NCBI GenBank assembly: GCA_012295275.1
Contig: CM022671.1
Span: forward strand, 19,896,456 to 19,960,455
Direction of reading: 5' to 3'
DNA from: Chrysomallon squamiferum
Taxonomy: Eukaryota > Mollusca > Gastropoda > Neomphalida > Peltospiridae
Length of the DNA stretch: 64,000 nucleotides
Part shown: positions 41,701 to 58,200 of the stretch, piece by piece
How the letters are laid out: every line of letters starts with the position of its first letter
Position numbering within the stretch: position 1 is the first letter of the stretch
Notes under the pieces: model-generated
Database searches by the model: none
Told to the model about the DNA's origin: nothing
Seen by the model: the letters and a program-made list of their open reading frames with translations, nothing else
Program-made: the position numbers and the translations under genes

Positions 41701-44700
41701 ATGCTTTATTTATTTTTTTTTTTTGTTGTGAATGTGCAACAGTTCTTTTTAGTTAGCATGAATTGAATATTTTTGTCTGAAGTGCATTTTAATTTATATA
41801 TACTGATGTATACTTTTTTTGGGGGGATGATGAAAATATTTGATCCATTAGCTTTTCCATTCCTGGCTAATATGTTATAATGCACAATCCAGTGTAAAAC
41901 AGTTTAAAATGATTGATATGAAATAATTTATACCATACACCAAAAATCATTAATAAAGTAATAAAAACAATAACAACAATAATAAATTAAAAACATTTTT
42001 GTTCAGTATTTATTTTTAAAATCTTTTTGTTTATGTTAATATCACAAAATAGTTGTCATGCTTTGTGTACAAGTATTTTGAAATAAATGTTATGTACTTC
42101 CTACTTCCCATGTATCATGTGATGTCCTTTGTGTCTTCAGGCTTAACATTTTCAGGGGAAATTATTAATTCAACATATTTTTTTGCATGTATACCAAATA
42201 GAATGTTAATCTTCTAACCTTATTTCAAAAGATATATATTATTTCAACAATTACATATCTGTTGTTTAATTATATATATTATATGCATTAGATAACCATA
42301 TATCTATAATGCTTGATGAAAGTTGTCTCTTTACAGATTTGAAATTTAATTCAGTACTAGGATTTCATTAGTGATATAGTTTGTGTTAGTTGATGAATCT
42401 TTTATTAGAGATTATGACTTTGTGCTTTTGAAGTGAATGTAAGGATTATTAAAAATAATAAATAGTAGATAAAATCTTTTTAGCATGAATTCTTTTTGCT
42501 TTTGATTTCTAAAATTGACCATTACTTCAGTGAGCACATATTCAGTAAGAATAGTTTACTTTTGTATTCTATCCAACATCTGACACAAAATGTGTACTTT
42601 TATTGTTTTTAACTAGACCTGGAGCTGAAGATGTTCTCGTATTGAAACAGGAACTTATCAGTGTACAGACTCTTATGGACAAGATGACTCTGGAACGGGA
42701 AAAAGAGAGAGATGACCTTGAACGGGAACTTGAAAAACTTAAAGAGAAACATAAAATGTTAGTTTATTATTTTAAATTACTTAAGTTGAGTTATATTGGT
42801 GGGTAATTATCAGAATCAGTCATTTGTGTATTGTAACATGAAAATGTTAGCAATAGAGGTTGATGGGAGTGATTCAACAGTTTCTTTAGCAGTAGTTTTG
42901 TTGTAAGATCCACATCCTTTATCATATTATATAGAGCTTAAGATCCACCAGTGCCTCAGTGGTACATGTTAACTTGGATATAGAGATACCTGAATCTTAT
43001 GAATGCTTCTTTCCATTAATTTTTTTTTGTTGAGATATATCACAAATGATTCTTTAATGACTGTGCCTTTGTTTAGATATTAAATAAGTTGACTGTTAAA
43101 ATAAATGAATTTCAGGTCAGAAGAAAAAATAAAAGAATTACAGAATGAACTTGACAGAGCTCCAAAGGAAGAGGAAGTTAAACAGTATGATTTGTTTATT
43201 TTTTATTATTCTTTTTTATTTTTTAAAGAGCTCATTTACAGTTGAATTAATATATTTAAAAAAAAAAAAAAAAAAAAAAAAATATTAAGAGATTTCTTTT
43301 AGCTTATGTTATTATTATTATTTATTTAGATATATTTTTTACTTACACATTAATCCAATTTTTGAAAAGAGTTTATTTATAATTTAATCTTTAAAAAAAA
43401 AAAAATCAGCTTTTTTATGAGTTATTATTAGAGTTATTACAGTTATGGGTTATTATTATTATTATTATTATTATACAGTCTTCAATCAGCTTTAAGTGAA
43501 AAAGATTCTGGATCAGAACATTTGACCTCATTACTTCAAGGAAAGGACACAGAAATTAAACAACTGTCTGATGATAAATATGAGGTAACAGATGAAGATG
43601 TTTAAAATATATTCTGTTATAAAGTCAAATTAATAACATTAATTTCATCATTGTTATAACTTTTAAAAAATTATTTAATTTTTGTTTATTTATCTAAATG
43701 ACTATAAATCTTTTAAATTGATTTGTTTTCCATTTTTATATTACCCCAAAATCAAAAAAAACAACAACAGAAAGAAAGAAAATCATTACTTTTGAAAGTG
43801 AAACATTCAGTAAGATAAATTTTTTTTTTTTTTTAGATTCAAAATATATAACAATACATCTTCATAATATGCATAAAGTATCTTATAGGGTGATCCTGAG
43901 AATAAATCACATTTGCATAGATTAATATTGTTAAAAACATTATTTTGAAGATATTTTCCTGTTACAGAAAAACCCACTTTCAGTTCAGTCATGAAACTGT
44001 TATTATAGTTCTGTAAAATATAATTTTTTTATATTGTAGTTAAGCAAACAGCTTGAAGAAATGGAATCAAAGCTGTTAGAAAAAGAAAAAGCTGCAGAAG
44101 CACTGGGACAGGAGAGTATCAAATTTCAAGAAGAGAAGAACAACCTGATGAACAGACTGAGTATTGCCGAGGAGAAAAACACAAAGTTTGAAGCAGACAT
44201 CAAACAAGTTTGTTTTTATTGCACTGTTACAGATCATAAACCTCTTAATGAAAGTTTGTAGTATACCATGCTGGTGTTTTCAGAATCAGTAAAAAGCACA
44301 TTTAATAACTAAAAAAACAGGCTGCACTAAAATAGTGGGGGTTTATTTGTCACCAAAAGAGATGTGGGAAATGATGAAAACAATGCTCAGGGTTTTTCTT
44401 CAGTTTAAATTACTGGTTTTGTGATGATTAATTTCCAATCTGGAATATTATGATAAACTTGAATTTCTCTTTTTTAAGAATTTTATTTAGATTTTTAAGT
44501 CTGATAATTTTACTAAAAAATTGAGCAACATTATTGCATTTTAATTTTACAAGATTTGGTTTCTTTCTCCTTTTGTTTTGGAACTGACATTAATACAGTT
44601 AACTGCTCTCAACTTAGAATAAAATAATAAATTATGATTAACATAATACAGAAGAATAAAATAACAAATGTATATTTTAAAAGTCATATAAATAACATAA

Positions 44701-47700
44701 AGCAGAAAGGGAGTCTTAATATTTATTCAGTTTATTAAAAAAATGAAAGAAAATACGAGTCCATGTTGATTCTTTATACTTAGACTAGTTTTTTTTTATT
44801 AGTTGCAGGGAAAGTTTGAAGAAATAGGTAATCAGTTGGAGGAGAAGACCAATAAAGTGACTGAACTGCAGTCAGTGCTAGATGAAAAACAAGCCAGAAT
44901 TAGTGACACTCAACAGCAAAGTGAACAACAGATGAGCAAGTTATCTGAAGCATTGCAGGAACTCTCTAATGTACGAATATCTATGTACAGATTGCACCTG
45001 CAAACACTTTTTTCCATTTATTTCTTATTTTTACTCTTGATGTTCACAGGTTTTGTTTTTCATTTAAAAGAGTAATATATTTCTGAAAAACAAAAAGGAA
45101 ATATTTTTATTGTATAACTAAAGTCAAAATAGTTAATTATCTATTTGTCATGTTATTATAAAAATATTTCTACTATTTAGGTACAGTCATCACTTCAGGA
45201 GAAGAATGATCTTCTTGAAAAACTTCAGAAGGAGATGGCTGAATCAAAACATGAGTCTCAGAATTTGCTTCTGCAGAAAGAACAGAATCTGAATGACATG
45301 AAGATGGAACTGGATAAAGTGAGAACTTACATTTATTTGTATTAATGAAGTATTAATGATAAACATTTTATCTTTTGAAATAACCAAAATTGTAATTAAT
45401 AAAAATATAATATTTTGATAAATGCTAAAATTTTAGTATGTTTTGTTTTGATATTTTAAGAGACATTAAAAAAAAAAAAAAAAATGATGCAGATTATCAG
45501 ATCTATCAACATTCTTAGGTTTTCTAATTTCATATTATTATTGCTGTTTTCTTACTTTTTTTTTTATTTTATTTTCAGTTTCAGGAGAAGCTTGAACAGA
45601 CACAGAATCAGTTACAGGAGAAGACGAGTAAGCTGACTGAACTGCAGACTACACTAGATGAGAAACTTGCCAGGATCAGTCATCTGGAACAAGAGAGTGA
45701 ACATCAAAAGAATAAGTTGTCTGAGACTCAGCAAGAACTTACAAATGTAAATCTGTTATTTTTATATATACAGCATATACTAAGAATTGTATTACATTTT
45801 ATATTTTATTTCAAACACATGTTATTTTGACAGTTAACATTTTGTGTATCATATTTGTTATTCTGAATCATATTTCTTATGTGTAAATCTAAATCCTATG
45901 TGTTCGATGCTAAAAAATCATTCTTCTTCAAACTATTATTTTACTCTGAATTTTAGGACTTACTAAGAATATTTCTATCTTATTCAGCCTGCCAAGCCTC
46001 ATTCTGTATATGGCTTTATCTGAAACAGAATATATATTTTGTCTTGTCACAAAGTGGAATTGCTAAAGTCATTTTTGACAGTCAGTTGAAAAAAATGGAG
46101 ATGTACTAATATTTAATGATCAGTTTAGGATGCAACTTCTTTTCATAAATTTAGTGTTTGTTTTAAAGATGTACTCAGACTTTGATCAGTACATCATATC
46201 TTTTTAAGATTTCTTTATATGCTATTTTGATTTAGGTGCATATTTTTATTCATCATTTTTAAAAACATTTCAATATGTTGTTTTTTTGTTATTTAATCTT
46301 ATTATTATTATTAATGTAGTTACAAGCATCTCTAATGGATAAAGACAGCAGTGTTGAAAATTTCCAGAAAGTGATCTCTGATCTCAGAGCTGAATCACAG
46401 AATTTGCTGCATCAGAAAGAACAACAACTGAATGAGACAAAATTAGAACTGGAAAAAGTAACAGTATTTCCTAAATAATAACAAAAATCTCTAATATAAA
46501 ATTAAATGTCATTTACATTTTAAATAAATAACAAAAATGACAGATACTAACGAAGTACATATGTTTCTGATTTTTTATTTTTTTTTATTTTCTTCTTATT
46601 TTTGTAAAAAACATTATTTATATTCCAGCATGTGTATGTATCTGAGGCTTAGTTGTGTTTTTTTTGTATACAATTACTTAATAATCTTCTTTGGTAGGCT
46701 CAAGCAAGCCTGGAAACCAAAGACTCTCAGCTTGAAGACCTCACAAGTCAGTTACAGTCGGTCAGCAGACAGTATCAAGATGAGGTTAGCTTGACATTTT
46801 TTATTTATTTATTTATTTGTGTGTGTATATATATATATAATATAAATAATAGTTATTTTACATAACTCAACAAAAATACATTAGTATATATAGAAATATA
46901 ATCATGATATACATACATACATACATACATAAGTACAATTTTCATTACAGTCCTGTATATAATTTCCCAAAGCATTTGATGAATAAATTATGCCTCTGTT
47001 TACGTAATTGTTATATTGGTATAACTGAGGTGACAGACACACACACACATGCAGAGACACACACAGACATATACACAATTACGTATGAAGTGCTGTCTTT
47101 CTATGATTTCAGAGTGTTGCCCATGATGAAGTAAAACTTCAGTTAAGGGACAAAGAGGCTCAATTAGAAGAAGAAGTTAGAAAATGTCAGACACGGTATG
47201 AACTCTGATATTTTAAATTAAATAATTTCAGATAAAAACTCACTGTAATATATGGCATTTATATTAAAAAAAAAGTATTTAAAAAAAGTCGGTCAATATA
47301 GCATTTAAACTTAAAAAAGTATTGAAAAAACAAGTATATTTTTAAAAATTAAATTCAGTTATAACATTTGTGTTTGTATGTGTGATTTGTTTATAAATTG
47401 GGGTTTAAATGATAAAATTTTAATTTTTTTCAACAGAGAACAAAAGATAAATGAATTAGAATCTTTGATAGAAAGCAACAAAAATGAGTTACAGAGACTG
47501 GAGAATGAGAGAGGAAATTTGTTTGCTAAGGTAACTGACTTATCTTGATAAAAAAAAATACACTTGTATAAGAGCATACATTAGGCTATGATGTGCTATT
47601 CTTATTTTTACTGGAAAAAAAAACTAAACTGTTCATAGGATTATATGAATGTTTTACAAATGATAAAGGAAAATGTTAAGTTAATTTTCAGAAATGCTTT

Positions 47701-47936
47701 AAATATACAAATACAATTTTTTGTTTTTAGATAGAGGCAGGTGAAGGTATTGATGCAGCTCTCAATCAGTTGAAACAAGAAAATGTGAGTGCTTTATCTG
47801 GAACATTAAAATTTGTTCTTGTGACAGTTAATAATTATTTGTTTGTAATACATTAAATACATGTCATTTATTTAGAAATAAAAACTGACCTCTATTATTT
47901 AATTGGTTAAAGAAATGGTTAAAGTGTGTGTGTGTG

Positions 47937-47981
<45 letters not shown>

Positions 47982-50900
47982 TTATGGGTAGTCTGTCTTC
48001 CAAAATATTAATATTTTATTATCTCAGTGAACATCCATCTTTACTTCCAGGCAAGTTTGCAAGAGAAAGTTGCCAGTCTTCAAGAAAGCCTTCAGACTCA
48101 GACATCAGAAAGTAATCAGAAACAAGAGGCACTTCATAAACAACTTCAGGAACTCAAAGGTCAGTTGCAGGCTGCATTGGACAAGGAGCAGAAACTTCAG
48201 AACTCTCTAGAGGAGAAGTCAGAAAAATTAAACACTCTAATGCAAAAGAACCAGCAGCTTGAAGCAGATCTAACCACCAAGGTGAGTTTTATGTAAAGCA
48301 GTCTCAATTATTTTGTAATCACATAAATAATTATTTTTAATAATTAAATATTTTTCTGACAACATCACAATTAACCTACAAAACTATTTGGTCCACAGTG
48401 AGCCAAATCATGTGTGCTAACAGAAATGTATACTTTTATTATTGTTTTTATATTCATTGCAAAAAAATGATGAAAATCATGGAATCAAACTTTCAGAATA
48501 CTTTTATAATCTTTTTTTGTTTTTGTTTTAACAATTATAAAATTTAAATATATATAATCTGAATTTTACTACAAAATGTAGAATAATTGATACAGTTATC
48601 ATCCATCTTATTAATTTAGATATTTCAAACAATAACAGTGTTTTTTTGTTTTTTTTTAATCTCTGCAGAATGAGTTACTTCTTGCAGCTGAAGCAGCTAA
48701 AACAAGCCAGAGAGTGGATTTAGAAAACCACATTAAGACACATGAAAACTTTGCAGCAGAAAAAAATGCTGAGCTTGCTAAAGTCAGACAGCAGTTGGAA
48801 CAGGTATCTGTTTTAGGACTAACTGCTGGTTTAAAGAAGATTGTATTTATGAAATTCAGTAGCATTATGTGTAATTTATTATTTATAAAGATTATGTCCT
48901 TATAGCTGGAGTATTTTTTGTTTGCTATACTGAATTATTCTGAATAAATACATTTTAAATTTTTATTTTTATTTATAATAAGAATGTAGTAAATAATTGT
49001 TTATTGACTGTCTCCAAAGGATAAGGATTGATCTTTTATTTAATTTTAGAATTTTTATAATAATTAGATTTTTTTAATTAGTAATTAGAAAAGGTTCAGA
49101 TTTACAAATATGTTTATTGACTGTGTTCAAATGATAAATATTATTCAATTAATTAACTAATTCACATAATAATTCATTGATTTGAAAATAAAACAAGGAC
49201 ATGAATAAAAAACTTGTCATATTTTGTTCTTGGAGATTGTAATTGATTTTGATTAACTTAATAAGAAAGATACATTTCTTTTCATCTTAAATAACAAAAA
49301 GAAAAAAGTATTATAAAACATTTATAAAGTAAGTTTTTTATTTTGTTTGGTAACAGACTCAAGCAGAGGTTTCACAGAAAAAAGATAAAATAACTGAGTT
49401 GGAAGTTTGTGTGAAGGAGCATGGTGAAAAGTTTACACAGTTGCAATTGCAATGTAATACACTCGAACGAGAACTTATTGAAAAGGTAGGTCATGGAATT
49501 ACTTTTAGTAATTGAATAGCCTCTCAGTTACAAAAAGTATACTTGTGGTTATACAAAGCAGCTGACTGAAATAAATATTGTAAACTTCAGTGTAATTTAA
49601 AAAATTAATTATTAAAACCAACCTTTACTAATAATAAATGAGCAATGCCTGTTTCAGTGGAATAATGTTTGCTCAAAATGTTGTGATTGATTCCTCATAC
49701 TCAATCCATTGGTTTAATTCCCATTCCAGCCTGTGCTGATAGCTGCTATTACAAAGGTTTGTGGCATGGACTATCTTCTCTGTGGGATTATGCTTATGAA
49801 AGATATCATGATGCAGTTAGTTGTAAAAATTGATTTCAGAATTTTTTTTATTTTATTCTTTTTTAAACCTATATGTAGCCAAAGCCTGGTTATACTGAAA
49901 ATATTCTGTTTAATAATTAATTTTCTTTTTCACAGAAAGTGGCTGTTAAAGAGCTGGATGCTGAAAAGAAGGAAACAGAGAAAAACTTGACAGTTGCTCA
50001 GAAATCTCTGAATGAAACAAAAGCAGAACTGGTTAAAATGGAACAAAATTTAGAAAATGTGAGTTATTCACATTTAATTTTATGTTGTATTTTTTTCAGT
50101 TTTTATTTAAATAATTATTGACATGTTATACTTTCTCAGCTTCAAAGAATAATAATTCTAATTATTAAACATTAATCTTATGTTATAGCCATTAAGAAGA
50201 TCTATGGCCAAAATATTTTTATTTAATTTTTTATGTTACAGAATTAAAATGATGGAAATATTCCCTTTTTGTGACTCTAAATAACTATTATTTATTTTTT
50301 TATGACAAATGATTACTTTCATTTTTGTTTTTTTAATCATTATAGTAACCTGTTTTGTGAACATCTCCAATCCAAACCAATATATATACATATATATCAT
50401 TCAAATAGCTGGGGTTCATCATGGATGTTTTGTGTTTCTACAAAATAATAGAAAGAAATTAATCTTTATTTACATCCTTCAGAATTTGTTTTAAATTTCT
50501 GTCATTTTGTTATTTTTGTTTTTCTAAATATATATATTCCATATTTGGAATCTCTAGCACAAACAGTTTTTGTGCAATTTCTTCCCTAAAATGTTAGGAT
50601 ATTACAAAAAACAATATTTGATAAAAAAAAAAAAAAAAAATGAATGCAGTTTTATAGACCATATTTCTACTTATTATGGCTATAAGATATAAAATGTTAT
50701 CTCTGGATACTTTCTTTTTGCAAAAACCTAAATGGTCATGTAAAAACTAAAAAAATATTTTTTTTTTTTCATTTTTCACCTAGCCTGTCCTTTAATTTTT
50801 TAAAATTTTTAAAAAAAAAAAAAAAAAATTCTTATGACCATTTTTACACTGAATGTTTTATTACTTTTTTTTTTTTTTTTAAATTTATTTTCATGTTTAT

Positions 50901-52178
50901 CATTAAAATATGTAATCTGTTTTACAGTATTCAACAAGTACAAAAAATTTCCCTTCAGCAACTAAAGTAAAGATTTTAATATAAAATTTTTGATTTTTCA
51001 CAGGCCACTAAATCACATTCCAGTGAGGTAAATTCCTTAAAAGAATCAGTTTCACAGCTTAATTCTGAAAAACAGAAAATGCAAGAGAAAATAGAACAGC
51101 AGGTATATTTATAATTTTTTAATAAGTTAATTGCTAGATATATTAAAATGAAGCTTTATTGTTGTCTATGTGTGTATGTGAGGACATAAACATACAAATA
51201 ACCTAATATATTTTGTATACTTCATTTAGTATTATTCATTTATTACTAAAAATAAAGATTAACAACTTTCCTAATATTAGATTGACAACTTTAATATTTT
51301 CACACATGTTTGCAAAAATACAAATATTAAGTGTTGGTAAACAAATATTTATTTACTAAATTTTAGCATGCACAGTTGGGAGAGAAAGATGGCTTGTTAA
51401 AAAGTTCAGGTTCACAGCTTGAAGAGATGAAGAAGGAGTTAGAAACCACTAGAAACAGACTAGCAGATGTTGAAAAGAGTTTGAGAAAGTTAGTCAGTTT
51501 AACAAATTATAATGTTTTACACAAGTAGTTATCAAAAACGTTTTCATTACTCTTCAGTCATTCCATAGTGTGTAAAGAATTTTAATATACAATGTATTTT
51601 GAAAGACAGGAGGAATGCATATTAATTGTCTTTATTGCTTCCTCAAGTTATTTCAAAAACATTTGGAACCCTTTTTTAAACAAATTATATTCAAGGAATA
51701 GTGTACAAGAATGTTCACAGTAAGGGAGAAAAATAATATTTAAATAAAATAAAGAAATAAAATATTTTTTATCTTAAATTAAAAAAACAAAACAAAAAAT
51801 TAAATGAAATATTAATCATTTTAAAAGATAATTATTTTTGATTGAGGATTATTGGTAATTATCTTTTCCATTTCAGACTAAAGAAAGTCATTGCAATGAA
51901 GTATCAACGTTAAAAAGCTTGTTGGAAAATGAGAAAGTAGAAAATAACAAAAATAAAGAAAATTTGAAACAGCAGGTAATCTAATTTTTGTTCCACTCTA
52001 GTTTATTTATATAAGTCTAATTTCCCAAACAAAATAGAATTATAGTATTTTTGTAAATTCAATAATTAATTAATCAAAATGCTATCTTTATATTATGACT
52101 TTAATGTAATTCATCCTTTTCTTTGTTCAGTACCTACAGAATGCATCTGAAACATTATCTTAATTTATAGATTTTATA

Positions 52179-52209
<31 letters not shown>

Positions 52210-55200
52210 CATGCTATAGCTTTTTATCATTAAAATTTTTTTTTTTTACTGACAGGAATAGTAAATCTGCCAGGGTAGACATTGAATCAGTTGAATCATA
52301 TGACTCACCATTCTCAATCCAGCTCGGTAACCTCTGTGTTATACCTACTTTTTTTTTTTTTTTTTTTCCAATCGTTTCTTTCATTCAGATGGCAGTACTG
52401 ACTGAAGAAAAGAACAAATTGCTAGAAAATAAGATAGTTGTTGAGACAGAACTGGCTGAATACCTTGGAAAGTTGCAGACACGAGAACAGGAAATGAATG
52501 ATTTGAAGAAGAGTTCAAAAGAAGAGAAGGTAATTCAAATCTAATGAATAATTGTTTGTATTAATTACATGGCACACACATAGGATTTGATATAATAATG
52601 ATAGAAGAGAGAAGAAATGTTTAACCCATTTTGTATGAAAGGATTTCATAAATATGGTCTATAACATTTTATGGAACTATAGCTAAAATATTTGTTTATT
52701 AATAAAATTATTTTTATTTTAGTCAAAACATGAAAGTGAAGTAAATAAACTGCAGTCAGAATTTAAGTCAAAGGAAGATGAATGGAAACAGAAACTAACA
52801 ACAATAGAAGAGGAACTTAAAAAAAGTCAGGTACTCAAACATCTTAACTGCATTTCTACAATAACAATTGATATATAAAGAAATGAGAAAAGAATTAACC
52901 ACATTAAATATTTATTTCTTATAGTGAATACTATTATTTTATTTTTATTTTCAGGATACTGAGAAAGCTAAGGAAGAAATAATTTCAGAATTAACAGAAC
53001 AGGTAAAAATCCATTATTTTCAAACAAATTAAACATTTTTTATTATTATTTTTTTTTTTTTTTTACAAATGTTATTTATATAAGAGCAAATAATATGTAT
53101 TATGCTAGAGCAAGCCTGTAGTATGTTAAACATTTCTTTTAAAAATCCTTCATATTTTTTTCAATTCAGAAATGTTTGATATCCTAACCAGGAATATACG
53201 TGAGCTGTTTGATAAATCAAATTCAAATTAAAAAACCAGGGTTGATGAAAAAAGAAAGCAGTAGTTAAAACAATATAAATATTAATTATGATACTATTAC
53301 ATAAAACTGATACATGAATATACTTAAGTTTGAACAGTTTTTATACTAAATGTATTTTATGCATTACAACAGAAGTCTAGCTTGGAGAATAAAATACAGG
53401 GACTAGAACAAAGAAGAGAAGAATTAGAGAAACGTACTACAGAATTACAAGAGCAGTTAACACTTCAGGTAAACTATTGAGAGAGATACAGAGACCAAAA
53501 GAGAACAAGAGTGAGTGAGTGAGTGAGTGTAAAATCTCAATGCAGGTCTTTATAATTTTTTCCACAAACTGATATGATTTTTATTTAAGATTTGTGTTTG
53601 GTGATCTCAAATGTTTAATACACTGATATTAATTTACAGACTGGTGAAAAGACAAAACTGGAAGAGAAACTACACCAATCTATTGAAGAAAAGAATAAAG
53701 AAAATAGCAATTTACAAAATGAAGTTCAGGTGAGTCATACATTTGTAGTTGAAGTTTATCCTGTGGAAAAATATTATTTATGAATAATTTCCACAGAATG
53801 GTAAATCATTTCATGTGAGTTTTTTCATTTCTTTAATTTTTTGAATGTTTTTAAAAAACATTTGTATGCAGTGAAGTGTATAGCTTAAACATCTCTTATA
53901 CATGGTTCTAAACAACATGACAGTGAGAATCTGGAGTTCATCCAATCATTTTAATTTTTAACTGTCCAATTAATTCATTATTTATTTTTGTATGACTGCA
54001 GAGTTTGAACAACAAAATTGGCACATTAGAAGAAGAATTGAAAAACACAAAATCTACACTGGAAAAACTAGAAGAAACACTTTCTCAGAAATCAGAAGAA
54101 ATTAAGAAATCTTGTGAGAGAGAAGAAGAACTGAACAGTTCATTTGAAGAGCTCTCAGAGGTCAGGAAAAGGCTTTAAAAAAAATCTTTATACAGTTTTA
54201 GACACTCCCAGAAATATTTTCATTTTTCAGTTACTGTTTATGTCAACAAATGTTTGTGTTTCTGTCTGTGTATGTTATGTTTTCAAGTAATTAAGCAGAA
54301 TTCAGATATAACCACAGAAGTACACAGGATGGATAAAGTATCTCTATAAAATATTTATTTGTATAGACCAGTTATATTGTTGGCAAAGCAGGCCACAAAC
54401 AACAATTCCTAATCAACAGTATAGATGAGGACGTTATCTGTGCAGTTGTTCTCATTGATAGTTTTATAAGTTGTTACACCCATTGCCAATAAAACAACTC
54501 AAAAAGAATCTCTGCACACAAAAAAATAAATAAATAAAAAATAAAATAATAACAACAAAAACAACAACAACAACAACAGTAATAATAGTGAAACAAATAA
54601 AACAAACAGATAAAAGAACAATAATAAAAGAAACAAACAAACAGAAAAAGAGAAGAAAAAGAACAGGAAAAGAGATTTGTATAATATGCCAAATCCAAAG
54701 TGTAAAATACAATACAAAATCTTTGAAAGTCTTTATATGACTGCTACTGTGCTGTATTATTATTATAGTCTTAATACTCTTATGGTCTTTTTTTTTTTAT
54801 TATTATTATTATTATTTTTTAATCCTATTCAGATAAGGAATGCAATGAACATACAGATGTTGAAGTTGGACTCTGATCTGAAGGAAGTTACCTCATCAAG
54901 AGATGAGTTAAAGAAACAAAATGTATGTATTAGTATGTTGTCATAAATGTTTGTACATTTAACATGCTTATCACAAAACCAAATATTCCAATAGATTTAC
55001 TTCTTACTAATCTTCATTTTGACAAAAATTCTGTTGTTATTAAGTTAGCCATTTCTGATATTGAGCAGAGACAAATTGTTACATTTAAATGTCCAACAGA
55101 AACTAATGAGTTTTAAAAAAATATTCCTGATTTTGCAAAGCTCTAATAATTAACTGTATTTATCAAACTGGCACAACAGATCAGTAAGGTGTGTCAGTAA

Positions 55201-58200
55201 TTTATAATTAGGACCTGCAAGGTTTGACTAAAATGTCACTTACTATGGTAAAGAGCCCAGTTACATTTTTTATTCTTATTTTCATTTTTTTTTTTTTTTT
55301 TGCTAGATCAACCTTTCCTACTAATAAAGTATGATAACATAATGACAAACCAGAGAATATGCATAGAGACTAACCATTTTCATGTCATATTACAATGTCA
55401 GTTTGAAAGTTAACAAATTATTTTTAAAAATGAAAAAGAACAGTTTGCTGTATAATGTTTGTCTCTTACAGAATTTTCTGCCATATTTTTCAGGAATCTT
55501 ATGAAGCAGAGCTTGAAGAGTTGAAAAAACTGCACAGTGAGGCAAAACAGGCTAACGAATCATTTGAGAAAGACAGAGAACATTACAAGAATGCACTTGA
55601 GTCTGAAAAAATGAAACGACAACAGGTACAGAATAGAAATACATTTTTTGAAATAAATAAAAATAGCATTGGCATTTCTAAATCCTTAAATTTAAAGTTA
55701 TGTGTATGTTTATTAAAATAAAATGGAAAAGAAAAGGATCAGCATTGTACATATTGTGTGTGTGCATGTGCATGTGTATGTGTGTGTGTGTTATATAAAA
55801 TATATGTTGTTAAGATAATAAAGTAAAATAATAATATACCTAACAACATAAATATTGTCTTAAATTTTTGAGTGATTTTTGCTTACTGTTAGAGAATAAT
55901 TAGGGTGTAATATTATTGTTTGATATTTTTACAGGAAGTGTCCAGTTTAGAGGAAGCTAAACAGATTTTAATTACACAGAAGTTGGAACTTCAAAGCAAA
56001 CTGGATGGATTTGATGCCCAGTTGAAACAAGTAAAAAGGAATAACTTCCCACTGGCTTTTTGCTGGTTTTATGAATTTTATGCTTTTTAGTTGCTTTAAT
56101 GACATCAATGATATTATTAAATTATTATCAGTCATTCATATATGAAATGCTTGTAAAAGAAAATGTCATTAAATTTGGGAAATATGGATAAATGTTTTTA
56201 TACAAAATACAGTAGGTCATTTATATATATATACACAAATTGTGATTACAGATGAAATCATCAGTTAAAACAATTTCAAATATTTTATGTGTGAATGAAT
56301 ACAACCTTTGAAACTAATAACAGAAGAAATAACAAATTATATTGATGTTTTGGGAATAATAAATTGATATTTCAGGATAAATGTAAAATATATCATAAAC
56401 TGTTTCAATGTTTCAGGAAAGAGATGAGAAAGAGAAAATAAAAGAAGATGCTGCCAACATTCAACAGCTTTTAAGAGAAGAAAACAGCAACTTGCAAAAC
56501 AAACTGGTATGGAATTATCTGTTTTCCTTTTTTCTTTGAGGTATTTTCAGACATGGAAATGGGTTTTTATGATAATTAAATAAAATATATTGAACAACAT
56601 ATTATTATTGGATGGAAGTTTGACATACTGAGACATGCATATATTCATGTGCACATCTGAAAATGCTTATCTGCATGGACACATGCTCACACTCCAACAC
56701 ATGCACATTCAAAACAGAAACACTCTCACACATGTACACATAAAAACAAAATATACATATTACTTCAAGCCAATATTAGTAAAAAGTTGGATATACATAT
56801 TTTGATTTTAAAAGGCTTTGGAACAAAAGGACAGAGAAGAACTTCAGAAAGTGAAGGAAGAGAATGAAGCTAAGTTTGAGTTGGAGCAGTCGATATTGAA
56901 CGAGAACCTGACAGCTGTACGTGGAGATCTCACTGTGACCACTCAGAAAGTGGAAGATCTCAGTAGAATTAATGATGAACTTCGTGGACAGAAACTAGGT
57001 ATGTATGTCACAATTACCTTCACCAACATTCTTTAAACTTTACTTTAATTGTTAATAAATAATTACATTCACCAGTTGCCAGCATTCCTACAGCAGTTAC
57101 TTGAATTGTTAACAGATAATTAACTTTACCAGCATCCATAATTTTTACAACTGATTCTTAATAGGCTTTGAATATGTTCATCTAATGCATTTGGTTTACT
57201 TGTGTATCACATCTAAATTTTGTTTTGATTTGAAAAACAGGTTTCATTTTAAATATCAGTGGAAATACGTACTATTTTATACACATTTAAAATCAGCTCA
57301 GCTCTTTGACAGCAAGGAAGACCTGTCAGTGAAACAAAAATATTAATTTGATTTTTGTTAGTACAAACGTTAATTAAGAAAATTGTGTAGCAAATAAAAT
57401 TACACCAAAGCAAATTATCTTGTTATATTATTTGCATTCAATACTTATTATAAGCTATGTATATAATTTTATGATGAAAATTTTGGATTGGGATCATTTA
57501 TGAGATATTAAAGAATATAATTTTTATTTTAGAATTAGAAGCTAAGTTGCAGAACAACAGTGAAGAAAGAAGAATGCTAGTAGAAAGGTGAATGTTGCAA
57601 TATGTTAAAATACATACACACATATAACATATATATAATATATCCAAATACATTTATATTTATTATGTAAACCAACCTGATACATTAGAAATTGTAACTC
57701 CTTATATTTTAATTACATTATTGCAGTCACACTACAAACATAACATGCAATATATAACTACGAATAAATAGAAATAAATTATGTTAATTTAACAATTTTA
57801 CATTGAATTGTCAAAGAAAGTTGGGTTGTTTATCTTTGATTGGGTAGTTATTTCAGAAGCATTTTGTGTTTCAGGTGTTTGACAAGTGAAACAGAGTGTG
57901 AAAAGCTGAGAGAAAAACTTACTGAACATCGACGTAAACTTGACGATTCTCAGGCTGCACTACAGGAACTGGGCAGAGAGAACCAGTCATTACAAGTACG
58001 TTTGTTATCTCAACTCTTGAAAATTGTTTAAATTATCTTTCTGAATGTAATTAATATATTTCTAAAATGTACTCGCTTTCATGGCCAGTTTTAGAAAAAA
58101 ACTAATGTGTATTTTATAAGTTTATTAAATAATATATATATATTTCTTAAAATTGTTCTGACAAAAAAACTAAATTTTTTGGACAATTTCAGAGAAACCA

